Notes under the pieces: generated by a model | The model's input: only the letters and a program-made list of their open reading frames with translations | Databases searched by the model: none | What the model was told of the DNA's origin: nothing | Source of the DNA: CAVPRW01 sp046727435 [NCBI: bacterium] | GTDB lineage: Bacteria; Tectomicrobia; Entotheonellia; J063 | Assembly: GCA_046727435.1 (NCBI GenBank) | Contig: JBKPCR010000232.1 | Location: forward strand, 1 to 13,831 | Direction of reading: 5' to 3' | DNA length: 13,831 bases | Part shown: positions 1-6,293 of the stretch, piece by piece | How positions within the stretch are numbered: the stretch's first letter is position 1 | Layout of the letters: the number at the start of each line of letters is the position of its first letter | Made by a program: the position numbers and the translations under genes

Positions 1-2
1 GA

Positions 3-953
3 CAGCCATCCAAGCCCCGTAAGATGCTGAATCTGCTGCTCGCCAGCGTGGTCGGGCTGATCGGTGGCATCGGCCTGGCCTTCTTCTGCGAGTACCTCGA
101 CACCAATCTCAAGGATATGCGCGAAGTGGAGTCGGTCCTGCGTGTCCCCACTCTCGGGCTGGTCCCATCACGCGACGCCATGGAAAGCCGGCGCAGTCGA
201 CGTTTGAGGCTATCGACGAACGGCGCTAATGGCGGATCGTTTGCGCTGGTGTCCCACGCCGATGTCGGATCGGTCCTGGCGGAGGCATTCCGCAACCTGC
301 GCACCAGCCTCCTCTACTCCGCCCCGGAGCACCCGCCCAAGACCGTCCTCGTGACCTCACTGCAGTCTGAAGACGGCAAGACGTCGTTGTCCACCAACCT
401 GGCGATTACGTTGGCCCAGCTCGGCGCCGGGAAGATCCTCCTGGTGGATGCAGACATGCGCCATCCAAACTTACATGAGATCTTCGACCTACCCCAGGCT
501 CCCGGTCTGTCGACCTTCTTGACCGGGCAGGCTGAGCTTCCCGTAATCCTCAAATCCACGGCTATCCCCAACCTGTACGTCATTCCGGCCGGTCGGGTGC
601 CGCTCAACCCCGCCGAGCTCATGGCTTCCAGGCGCCTGGGACAGGCCATCGAAGTGCTCAGTCAGCGCTTCGCTCACATCGTCTTCGACACCCCGCCGCT
701 ATTCGGCGTCAGCGACTCGCTGATCCTGGCGCCCCGCGTCGAAGGTGTCATGCTCATCCTGCGCCAGGGGCGCGCCAGTCGAGATGCCGCTCAGCACGCC
801 TCGCGCTTGCTGGCCTCCGTCCGTGCCAGAGTTCTCGGTGTCGTCCTCAACGATGTCCAGAGCGGTGGGGCGGGCTATTATGGCTACTACGGGTACTACG
901 GCTACTATGGCTATGGATATGGAAGCAGCCGAAACGGCAACTCCAAAGCATAG
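3..953 (+). CDS. Polysaccharide co-polymerase / BY-kinase (Wzc-like), 5' truncated by window edge
   Basis: This is the C-terminal part of a fused chain-length regulator and bacterial tyrosine autokinase, an inner-membrane protein that controls polysaccharide polymerisation and export. The frame is open to the window edge. Codons before the ATG at 24 read QPSKPRK, the usual Pro-rich lead into the last membrane helix, so 24 is not the real start. Numbering from that Met: membrane helix about 2-22; EX2RX2R oligomerisation motif E87/R90/R93; degenerate Walker A around 114-121 (SEDGKTS where EGKS/T is usual); Walker A' VDADMR 141-146; Walker B FDTPP 221-225. The tail at 285-299 holds ten Tyr in GYY repeats, the autophosphorylation cluster of this family. 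The 3' end overlaps the next gene. The family call is secure; which polymer it controls is not visible. Confidence 0.93.
   Translation, partial: QPSKPRKMLNLLLASVVGLIGGIGLAFFCEYLDTNLKDMREVESVLRVPTLGLVPSRDAMESRRSRRLRLSTNGANGGSFALVSHADVGSVLAEAFRNLRTSLLYSAPEHPPKTVLVTSLQSEDGKTSLSTNLAITLAQLGAGKILLVDADMRHPNLHEIFDLPQAPGLSTFLTGQAELPVILKSTAIPNLYVIPAGRVPLNPAELMASRRLGQAIEVLSQRFAHIVFDTPPLFGVSDSLILAPRVEGVMLILRQGRASRDAAQHASRLLASVRARVLGVVLNDVQSGGAGYYGYYGYYGYYGYGYGSSRNGNSKA
873..923 (+). repeat. 9-base tandem repeat encoding the Gly-Tyr-Tyr kinase tail
   Basis: Four imperfect 9-base units of the form GGC TAY TAY (873-908) are followed by shorter GGN TAT units. They encode the Tyr cluster of the kinase. Gain or loss of one unit keeps the kinase frame, so tail length can vary by slippage. 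The same DNA carries the candidate start codons of the downstream gene in another frame (880, 907, 913, 919). Confidence 0.8.
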
Positions 954-2316
954 CTTCCAGGCGACCTCGGCTGACCACGTCAGCGCCAGCCATGTGGCCG
1001 GGGAGAGAGCGCCGGGGCGTGTTATCCTGGTACCACTGGAGTCGCCTGCATTGCGCCTTCTGGTTCTAATCGTCATCGTCGTGGGCGCCGCATGGATGGC
1101 CAAAGTCATCCTCAGCCCCGCTATCGCCGACTACCTGCTCAGCAATGCATCGGGGATCACCGATCTCCGACGTGCGGTCGCGTGGAATCCTAGGAATCCT
1201 GCGCTGCACCTGCGGCTGGCGCACGCCTATGACAGAACAATCGATGCCTCCGGAACGAAGCAGGCCCAGCATCAGTTCGAGATGGCTCTTCGCCTCCAAC
1301 CAACTTCTGGTGCCATCTGGCTGCAGCTCGCCCAGCTCGCCGACCGCCTAGGGGAGAGCGAGCGTGCACGCCAGTCACTGGACACGGCGCTGCGCCTGGA
1401 TCCTCATAACGTCTGGCTGCGCTGGGAGGCCGCGTTGCTGACGTTGCGCTGGGGCGAACGGGATACCGCACTGGAGCATCTCCGTTATGTCCTCGCCGCC
1501 GATCCGGCTCAGGCCGACGCAGCCTTTCAGCTTGCCGTGGCCATTTTAGACCCGGAGGTGGCGCCCGCAAGCCTGCTCCCGCCCGAGCCCGAGCCCCTGC
1601 TAGCGATCATCCGGATGGCCATGCGCGATGGCGACCTGCCCCTGGCACGGGCCGCCTGGGAGCGGCAGTCCGAGCTATCAGCCGCGATGCTCCCCAGTCT
1701 GCAGCGGGAATACCTGCAGCGAGACTACCTGGAGTTCCTGCTACAGGAAGGGGACGCGGCCGGCGCTCGTCAGCTATGGACCCAGATCGTCCCGGCGAGC
1801 ATCGCCGACACTCCAGGCAACCTAGTGTGGAACGGCGGTTTTGAGCGCGAGCGGCTCCGCGGCTGGGGGTTTGATTGGCAGGTGCGGCATGCCTGGGGTG
1901 TGGAGGTGAGCCTCGACCGCTTTGCGGCGGCCAGAGGGCGGCAATCATTGCGCCTCAGCTTCAACAGCTTTCCAACCCTGGATTTTTACGGCGTCTACCA
2001 GCGCGTCGCTGTCGAACCTGGGAGCGCATACCATTTGCGGACAGTGGTCAAGGCCCTTGATTTCACCACACAGTCGGGGTTGAAGCTGCAGGTGGTGACA
2101 CACGATGGCGAGCAAGTGCTCGGCGAAACGCCCGCTATTTCGGGAACCACCGCAGATTGGGTGACACTCGAGGCGCATGTGCAGGTGCCAGCCGATATCG
2201 CCCTGGTCATGCTCCGGGTCAGACGCGAGCCAGCACCAGGCCCCGAAGGCAATCTGGGCGGCAAAGTATGGCTCGACGACATTAGGCTCACACCGGTACG
2301 AGGAGTCTCGGGATGA
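907..2316 (+). CDS. Membrane-anchored TPR protein with C-terminal carbohydrate-binding-like domain
   Basis: About 469 residues. A short polar N-terminus precedes one membrane helix (about 49-69). TPR-type helical repeats follow (about 84-200; LRLAHAYDR, LQLAQLADRLGESERARQSL and ALRLDPHN are typical units), then more helices to about 295. The C-terminal domain (about 303-463) opens NLVWNGGFE, has a W-rich strand pattern and ends KVWLDDIRL, as in CBM4_9-like jelly-roll domains. Inference: a periplasm-facing scaffold that touches the glycan and organises the polymerase or export machinery. The start is uncertain. ATG 907, 913 and 919 lie within the kinase Tyr-tail repeat without a clear Shine-Dalgarno. 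ATG 880 has a weak GGTGGGG upstream. The frame is open back to 745, but that would overlap the kinase by 209 bases. The 3' end overlaps the next gene by ATGA. Confidence 0.82.
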   Translation: MAMDMEAAETATPKHSFQATSADHVSASHVAGERAPGRVILVPLESPALRLLVLIVIVVGAAWMAKVILSPAIADYLLSNASGITDLRRAVAWNPRNPALHLRLAHAYDRTIDASGTKQAQHQFEMALRLQPTSGAIWLQLAQLADRLGESERARQSLDTALRLDPHNVWLRWEAALLTLRWGERDTALEHLRYVLAADPAQADAAFQLAVAILDPEVAPASLLPPEPEPLLAIIRMAMRDGDLPLARAAWERQSELSAAMLPSLQREYLQRDYLEFLLQEGDAAGARQLWTQIVPASIADTPGNLVWNGGFERERLRGWGFDWQVRHAWGVEVSLDRFAAARGRQSLRLSFNSFPTLDFYGVYQRVAVEPGSAYHLRTVVKALDFTTQSGLKLQVVTHDGEQVLGETPAISGTTADWVTLEAHVQVPADIALVMLRVRREPAPGPEGNLGGKVWLDDIRLTPVRGVSG

Positions 2317-3857
2317 TCAGCCCGGAGCAAGTCCATCAACTCCTCCACACTTTGGCTGCGCATCCGGTGCTGCCATCGATGGACCGGTTGCCGGCCAATG
2401 ATGAAGTCCTGCATGCCCTGTTAGCCGACCTCGCCGGCGGCGAGCGCTCGCGCTATGCCGAGATGGTGGGCTATGTGGCGACCGAGGCTGGGATCACACC
2501 CCAGGAACTGGCACGGCGCGCCAAATTTCTGCTGGCCTGTCTGATCCTACCGCGGGCCGGAACCTATTATGAAATGCTCGGCGTCGCCCCCAGCGCCCGT
2601 CCCGAAGAGATCCGCCAACGCTGGGCGACGTTAATCCAACGCTATCACCCTGACTACTTTGATCGGAGCGACGGCTGGGTTTCAGATCAGGCCCGGCGGC
2701 TTATCGAAGCCTACCAGACGCTGCGGGACCCGGAACGCCGGCGCCACTATGATACAGCGCTGGCGTGCGAGCGTGCCTCAGTGACTGCACAGCGGCGGCA
2801 GGGAAGCCTACGTCAATTGAGGCGCAAGCCCTGGCCGAGGCGGCGCTGGGTGACTCCGATTATCTTAGTAGTGGGGCTGGCGGGATTCAGCGGCGTCTAC
2901 GTATGGTATCCACCGCAACCGCTGCCACAAGCGGCGCTCCCCCCGGCCCCGAAACTGCTGGAGGGGTGGCAACGGCCGGCGCTCTTGAACCCAGCCGTGT
3001 TTCCGTCCTCTCCAAGGCTCACACCTCAGGCCGAGGGAGTGCCTGAGCCTGAACCCGTGCCCCCGGAGATGCCCGAGCGGAGCCAGGAGCCGGCTCCAGA
3101 GTCGGACTCGCAGACCACGCACATGAGCGAGGCCCAGGCACCGGAGGAAATGCCAACACTCATAGTGACGCAGCACGAAACATCATCGGCCGTCGCGATC
3201 ACTAGGCTGCTTCGTGCACTGACCGAGCCAGATGGATCGTCGCTAGACGCAACACCTGTCGCGCCAAGAAAATCACCGCCACGTCCCGCTGTGGATGCAC
3301 CGCCCCCAGCCACAGAACCGCCGCAATTCCAGAAGGAGCGTCGACCTACAGCGAAGATCGAGGGGTCGCTGGCGCAGAAGGTGGCAACGGTGAGCCCTAG
3401 GGGCGTCTCCACTCCACCAGCCCCCGTCGTAAGTATAGAGCCAGACCGAACAGCAGGCAGGGTAGTACCGGCGAGAGTTGCGCCGTCAGAAGACGATCCG
3501 CTCAGCCTGATTGAAACCTTCCGGGCCGCATACGAGCGCAAAGACCTCGGCGCCATGATGAGGCTTTTTGTATCGGCCCCCAGAGAGCGCGAGGCGGTCG
3601 GGCGATCGGCGGTGCAGGCGCTGTACGCACGGAACTTCGATGGGCTCGACCAGATCCACTATGAATTGACCCGACTTGAGACTATGGCGCCTGCCAGCAT
3701 AGACTCCCTGGTCGTGCAAGGGTGGTTTCGCATTCGCGCCATCCGTCGGGATAATCCGTCACAACTTGTAGACGCTGCCGGGCCAGTGCGCTGGGTTCTC
3801 CGTCGCGAAGCGGATGGGCTGCGCATTGCTGAAATCCACTATGTGCTGAGCCGATGA
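2313..3857 (+). CDS. Membrane J-domain protein with Pro-rich linker and NTF2-like C-terminal domain
   Basis: 514 residues, starting in an ATGA overlap with the TPR gene. A helical N-terminus (about 1-80) precedes a J-domain (about 83-148) with YYEMLGV, the HPD motif at 112-114 and DPERRRHYD. The J-domain HPD is the part that stimulates Hsp70 ATPase. A basic stretch then leads to one membrane helix (about 180-198). A long Pro/Glu-rich, probably disordered linker (about 199-395) follows, then a compact alpha+beta domain (about 396-513; LIETFRAAYERKDLGAMMRLF through WVLRREADGLRIAEIHY) that looks NTF2/SnoaL-like. Predicted topology is J-domain in the cytoplasm and NTF2-like domain in the periplasm. 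Inference: it could recruit DnaK to the assembly complex at the membrane. The J-domain call is firm, the NTF2-like call moderate and the role unknown. Confidence 0.87.
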   Translation: MISPEQVHQLLHTLAAHPVLPSMDRLPANDEVLHALLADLAGGERSRYAEMVGYVATEAGITPQELARRAKFLLACLILPRAGTYYEMLGVAPSARPEEIRQRWATLIQRYHPDYFDRSDGWVSDQARRLIEAYQTLRDPERRRHYDTALACERASVTAQRRQGSLRQLRRKPWPRRRWVTPIILVVGLAGFSGVYVWYPPQPLPQAALPPAPKLLEGWQRPALLNPAVFPSSPRLTPQAEGVPEPEPVPPEMPERSQEPAPESDSQTTHMSEAQAPEEMPTLIVTQHETSSAVAITRLLRALTEPDGSSLDATPVAPRKSPPRPAVDAPPPATEPPQFQKERRPTAKIEGSLAQKVATVSPRGVSTPPAPVVSIEPDRTAGRVVPARVAPSEDDPLSLIETFRAAYERKDLGAMMRLFVSAPREREAVGRSAVQALYARNFDGLDQIHYELTRLETMAPASIDSLVVQGWFRIRAIRRDNPSQLVDAAGPVRWVLRREADGLRIAEIHYVLSR

Positions 3858-3945
3858 TCAGACACCGACACCGCCGCCGCCGAAACGCTGAGAGGCTCCC
3901 CTGGTCCGATCGTCTGATCGAGGCCCGGGCTCTGGTGTTACTGAG
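3854..3945 (+). pseudogene. Truncated 5' remnant of an O-antigen ligase gene (copy A of a duplicated junction)
   Basis: An ATG in an ATGA overlap with the J-protein stop begins MIRHRHRRRRNAERLPWSDRLIEA. The intact ligase at 4485 begins with a similar Arg/His-rich stretch followed by the identical LPWSDRLIEA. Similarity fades after about 3945 (ALVLLSDW against TLALLIFTP). The frame then runs on to 4219 as antisense of the HEPN gene, giving a meaningless 121-codon frame. I read it as the original start of a ligase copy, cut off by the HEPN-bearing insertion. Whether a short peptide is still translated is unknown. Confidence 0.7.
3895..3924 (+). repeat. 30-base perfect direct repeat, left copy
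   Basis: Identical to 4535-4564 (begins GCTCCCCTGGTCCGATC, ends GATCGAGGC), exactly 640 bases apart. It encodes LPWSDRLIEA in the truncated ligase remnant. It contains a small inverted repeat, CGATC-GTCT-GATCG (3907-3920). Sequence on either side is similar but clearly diverged from the right copy. Confidence 0.95.
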
Positions 3946-3969
3946 CGATTGGGAGCGGGACGAGCCACT

Positions 3970-4410
3970 TTATGCCTGGGCGTCAAAGACCGCGCATAGG
4001 ATAAACAGCTCGGTCTGCTCGAGGATGTTGACGCATCTTTCCGTTAACGCTTCTTCAGGCTTCTCTTCCTCCGCCTCTGCCATGCCGGGTGGTGGAAAGA
4101 CCTTCAGCCGACCATCTTCATTTTCATACCGTCTGGTTGTCACTTTCACCCTGGCTTCAGGGCAGAGCTTCAGAGCAAGCAGGGCCAGTTCTGTCAGCTT
4201 TCGGTGGATCAGTTCTTGATTGAAGCTGGCGTGCAACGCCTTATGACTCCATTCCGAGCGCACAAGGCCTGCAGCCTCCAGAGCCACTTGCGCAGCATGA
4301 AACATAGCGTAGTAGGCCCGGCTCACGGCAGAGTTCACGAGGCTTTCCCGTAGGCAAAGCTTGGCCGCCTTCAACGATTCAATGGAACGAGCTAGCTCCA
4401 TAGACTGCAT
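3970..4410 (-). CDS. HEPN-domain protein (orphan)
   Basis: About 146 residues and the only convincing minus-strand gene. The core ESLKAAKLCL...SAVSRAYYAMFHAAQVALEAAG (about 11-48) followed by SHKALHASFNQEL (55-67) is a HEPN domain. R31 and H38 form the Rx6H motif linked to RNase activity in toxic HEPN proteins. The remainder (about 80-146) is less typical, with RRYENEDGRLKVFPPP and an acidic AEAEEEKPEE stretch. Such proteins usually pair with an MNT nucleotidyltransferase antitoxin, but no partner lies on either side; the flanks are gene fragments. Alternative starts are ATG 4401 and TTG 4437; none has a clear Shine-Dalgarno. It sits inside a duplicated J-protein/ligase junction and opposes all its neighbours, which suggests a transferred insert. 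Toxin or defence activity is inference only. Confidence 0.82.
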   Translation of the reverse strand: MQSMELARSIESLKAAKLCLRESLVNSAVSRAYYAMFHAAQVALEAAGLVRSEWSHKALHASFNQELIHRKLTELALLALKLCPEARVKVTTRRYENEDGRLKVFPPPGMAEAEEEKPEEALTERCVNILEQTELFILCAVFDAQA

Positions 4411-4425
4411 TGTAGTGGGGAGTGA

Positions 4426-4488
4426 GGAGAGACACAAGCGGGGCGCGCGATCTGCGCCGAGATCCAGTATGAGGTGACGCCACTGTGA
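4426..4488 (+). pseudogene. 3'-terminal remnant of a second J-protein/NTF2-like gene (copy B of the junction)
   Basis: The short open frame ending at the TGA 4486-4488 reads ...AICAEIQYEVTPL and stops. The intact J-protein ends ...LRIAEIHYVLSR. The stop overlaps the ligase GTG start as GTGA, just as the J-protein stop overlaps the remnant ATG as ATGA at 3854-3857. Shared architecture plus the AEIxY match argue for homology despite the short length. The frame is closed upstream by a TGA at 4423, so only the last 20 or so codons survive. Confidence 0.6.
4471..4476 (+). promoter_or_regulatory. Ribosome binding site for the ligase GTG start
   Basis: GAGGTG lies 8 bases before the GTG at 4485 and supports this start. 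The site falls within the surviving 3' end of the J-protein remnant, so the coupled start signal was kept. Confidence 0.6.
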
Positions 4489-6005
4489 AGCGTCATAGAA
4501 GCCACAGACGAAGTCGTACGCGAGAGCACGAGTCGCTCCCCTGGTCCGATCGTCTGATCGAGGCGGGGACTCTGGCGCTCCTCATCTTCACTCCCCTTGC
4601 CTACGGTACCGTTGAGCCGTGGTCCGAGGCTATCGCCGAGCTAGTTATCCTCGGCCTGGGGGTCGTCTGGCTACTGTCCATGCTCCGTCAGTGGGAGCTG
4701 CGTATAGAGCTGCCGCCTGGATGGCTGCCGGCACTGCTCTTTTTGGGCCTCGTCGTTATCCAGAGCCTACCACTGCCGAGCTTGCTGGTCAGCTTAGTCT
4801 CACCGACCGCCATAGCCCTGACTCGGAAGGCATGGGAGTTCACCGGCAGCGCAGCAGGCGTCACGCCGTTCTCGATGGACCCCTATTCGACATGGCGCAT
4901 GACCCACAAGCTCCTCGCCCTGGCGCTCTTCTTCTTGGTCGTCTACAACACCTATCGCACTCACACCCAAATCAAGCGAGCCGTCTGGGTCATGATCAGT
5001 ATGGGCACGTTGCTCGCGCTCTTCGGCATCGCCCAACGCATGAGCTGGAACGGGCGCTTTTATTGGCTTGGCCCCGAGGCTCCGCATGGCAGCGCCTTTG
5101 GTCCCTTCGTGAATCGTACACACTTTGCCGGCCTGATGGTAGTCATCGTGCCCATGGCACTTGCCTTAGCCCTTACCGGCAACCGTGACCGCGAACGGCG
5201 CCGGCACCGGCGCGACTGGCGCGAGCAGATACGCGCCTGGAACTCCCGAGAAGCTGGCCCAGTATCTTTGATTCCCTGGCTGATCTTCCTGATGGGCGGT
5301 GCAGCGTTGGTGAGTGGTTCGCGCGGTGGTGTGGTGGCACTGCTGACAGCGCTCCTCATCATGGTTGGCCTTGGTTCCCGCGGTTCGTGGGGTGCTAGAC
5401 GGGCTGGGCGGATTATTCTTACCACCGGGCTAATCGTTCTCACCGGCATCTGGATCGGTGGCGATGTCCTGTACGGCACCATCGAGCGCTTGGCCGAGGA
5501 GGTCGGCCAGGCCGAGATGAGCCCACGCCTGCACATCTGGGCCGATGCCCTGCAACTGTGGCGACAATTCCCCACCATTGGGAGTGGCCTCGCCACCTTC
5601 GGGATAGTGTTTCCACTGGTCAGGACGATCCCGGCGCCGGTCACCTATACACACGCCGAGAGCGACTGGGTGCAGCTCCTCAGCGACACTGGTGCGTTAG
5701 GTCTGCTCCTTGCCCTGCTGAGCATCGGGATAGTGGCGCGTGCTCTCCTGCGCCGCTACCAGGCAGCGGACAGCCGCTGGATGCGTGCCTTCGCCCTGGC
5801 AGGCCTGGTCGCCCTGGCTGGGGCGGTGGTGCAAGGCATCGCCAACTTCAACCTGGCGGTGATGTCGAATTTCGCCTATCTGACGCTGGTGGTGGCGCTG
5901 TCCTTGCGGGCTGCAGGCATGGTTGGAGTAATCAGTCCACAGGTAGCAGAAACCCCGGAGGCCGCGGTGTCCCGTACCACACATCAGGAACACGTAGGCG
6001 TGTAG
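4485..6005 (+). CDS. O-antigen ligase / polymerase (WaaL/Wzy-type) family membrane protein
   Basis: 506 residues with about 11-12 predicted membrane helices. GTG start with good Shine-Dalgarno GAGGTG. Family marks: VNRTHFAG (209-216) and SGSRGG (277-282), both typical of the O-antigen ligase/Wzy_C family; then a large loop with GSGLATFGIVFP (367-378) and H390 in HAESDWVQLLSDTGALG, matching the conserved periplasmic His region of these enzymes. It would join lipid-linked glycan, either polymerising repeat units or transferring polymer to an acceptor; sequence alone does not separate polymerase from ligase. A basic loop (about 233-250) lies between helices. Its N-terminal coding region is partly duplicated at 3854-3945. 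It ends the first tightly packed gene block. Confidence 0.9.
   Translation: MKRHRSHRRSRTREHESLPWSDRLIEAGTLALLIFTPLAYGTVEPWSEAIAELVILGLGVVWLLSMLRQWELRIELPPGWLPALLFLGLVVIQSLPLPSLLVSLVSPTAIALTRKAWEFTGSAAGVTPFSMDPYSTWRMTHKLLALALFFLVVYNTYRTHTQIKRAVWVMISMGTLLALFGIAQRMSWNGRFYWLGPEAPHGSAFGPFVNRTHFAGLMVVIVPMALALALTGNRDRERRRHRRDWREQIRAWNSREAGPVSLIPWLIFLMGGAALVSGSRGGVVALLTALLIMVGLGSRGSWGARRAGRIILTTGLIVLTGIWIGGDVLYGTIERLAEEVGQAEMSPRLHIWADALQLWRQFPTIGSGLATFGIVFPLVRTIPAPVTYTHAESDWVQLLSDTGALGLLLALLSIGIVARALLRRYQAADSRWMRAFALAGLVALAGAVVQGIANFNLAVMSNFAYLTLVVALSLRAAGMVGVISPQVAETPEAAVSRTTHQEHVGV
4535..4564 (+). repeat. 30-base perfect direct repeat, right copy
   Basis: Identical to 3895-3924 and located inside the start of the intact ligase gene, where it encodes LPWSDRLIEA (residues 18-27). 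With the left copy it brackets the HEPN gene. Confidence 0.95.
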
Positions 6006-6293
6006 TGGTGCAGAAGGCAGGACGAGGTTGTGCCGGTTGTTGCAACTAAAGGGTCCAGAGCGCGGTCGGCCGTGAGGAAGTGGCGAGAACCGAAGGGGGC
6101 GCAGCCTTGCCTTTGAACATCGCGTTGAACACTGGCTCACTCAGGTACTAGATATGGGGTTTCGTGACCGGCCGAGATATTTAAGGGTGTGCCAAGCTTT
6201 GGCGCACTGCAACTCGAGCATCAGCAATGCGGCAACTGAGACGTAACGAAGACAATCGTGGAACACTTATGATCTCTGGAAAGGTCTAGGATC
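6006..6293 (+). other. Intergenic region between assembly block and nucleotide-sugar cassette
   Basis: 288 bases with no convincing gene. It contains one strong hairpin (6187-6207). It also contains a weak promoter-like pair, TTGAAC (6125-6130) with TAGATA (6149-6154), which I do not trust on its own. The break in otherwise overlapping genes suggests a separate transcription unit starts here. Confidence 0.45.
6187..6207 (+). promoter_or_regulatory. Stem-loop, 9-bp stem with 3-base loop
   Basis: GTGTGCCAA pairs with TTGGCGCAC around the loop GCT, with one G-T wobble and no mismatch. No T-run follows, so it is not a standard intrinsic terminator. It could be an operator, an RNA processing or stability element, or part of a leader. 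No function can be assigned. Confidence 0.5.

Noticed and set aside
745-906. Longer start at 745 for the TPR protein (523 residues)
   Set aside because: It would overlap the kinase by 209 bases including its Walker B/C-terminal region. The extra residues are Ser/Cys/Pro-rich out-of-frame kinase sequence with no domain.
3026-3556. Long minus-strand open frame (176 codons) opposite the J-protein gene
   Set aside because: It is Ser/Gly/Thr-rich, has no domain, and lies opposite a Pro-rich linker where GC-rich codons suppress stops. It is a shadow frame.
3946-4219. Continuation of the 3854 frame as a 121-residue protein
   Set aside because: Beyond about 3945 it merely reads the HEPN gene antisense. 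Only the first 24-30 codons resemble the ligase.
5060-5644. Long minus-strand open frame (194 codons) opposite the ligase
   Set aside because: Arg/Pro/Ser-rich with no fold signature. It is a shadow of a GC-rich membrane protein gene.
6125-6154. Promoter-like TTGAAC-18-TAGATA in the 6006-6293 gap
   Set aside because: The -10 matches consensus at only about half its positions. It is not strong enough to list as a promoter.
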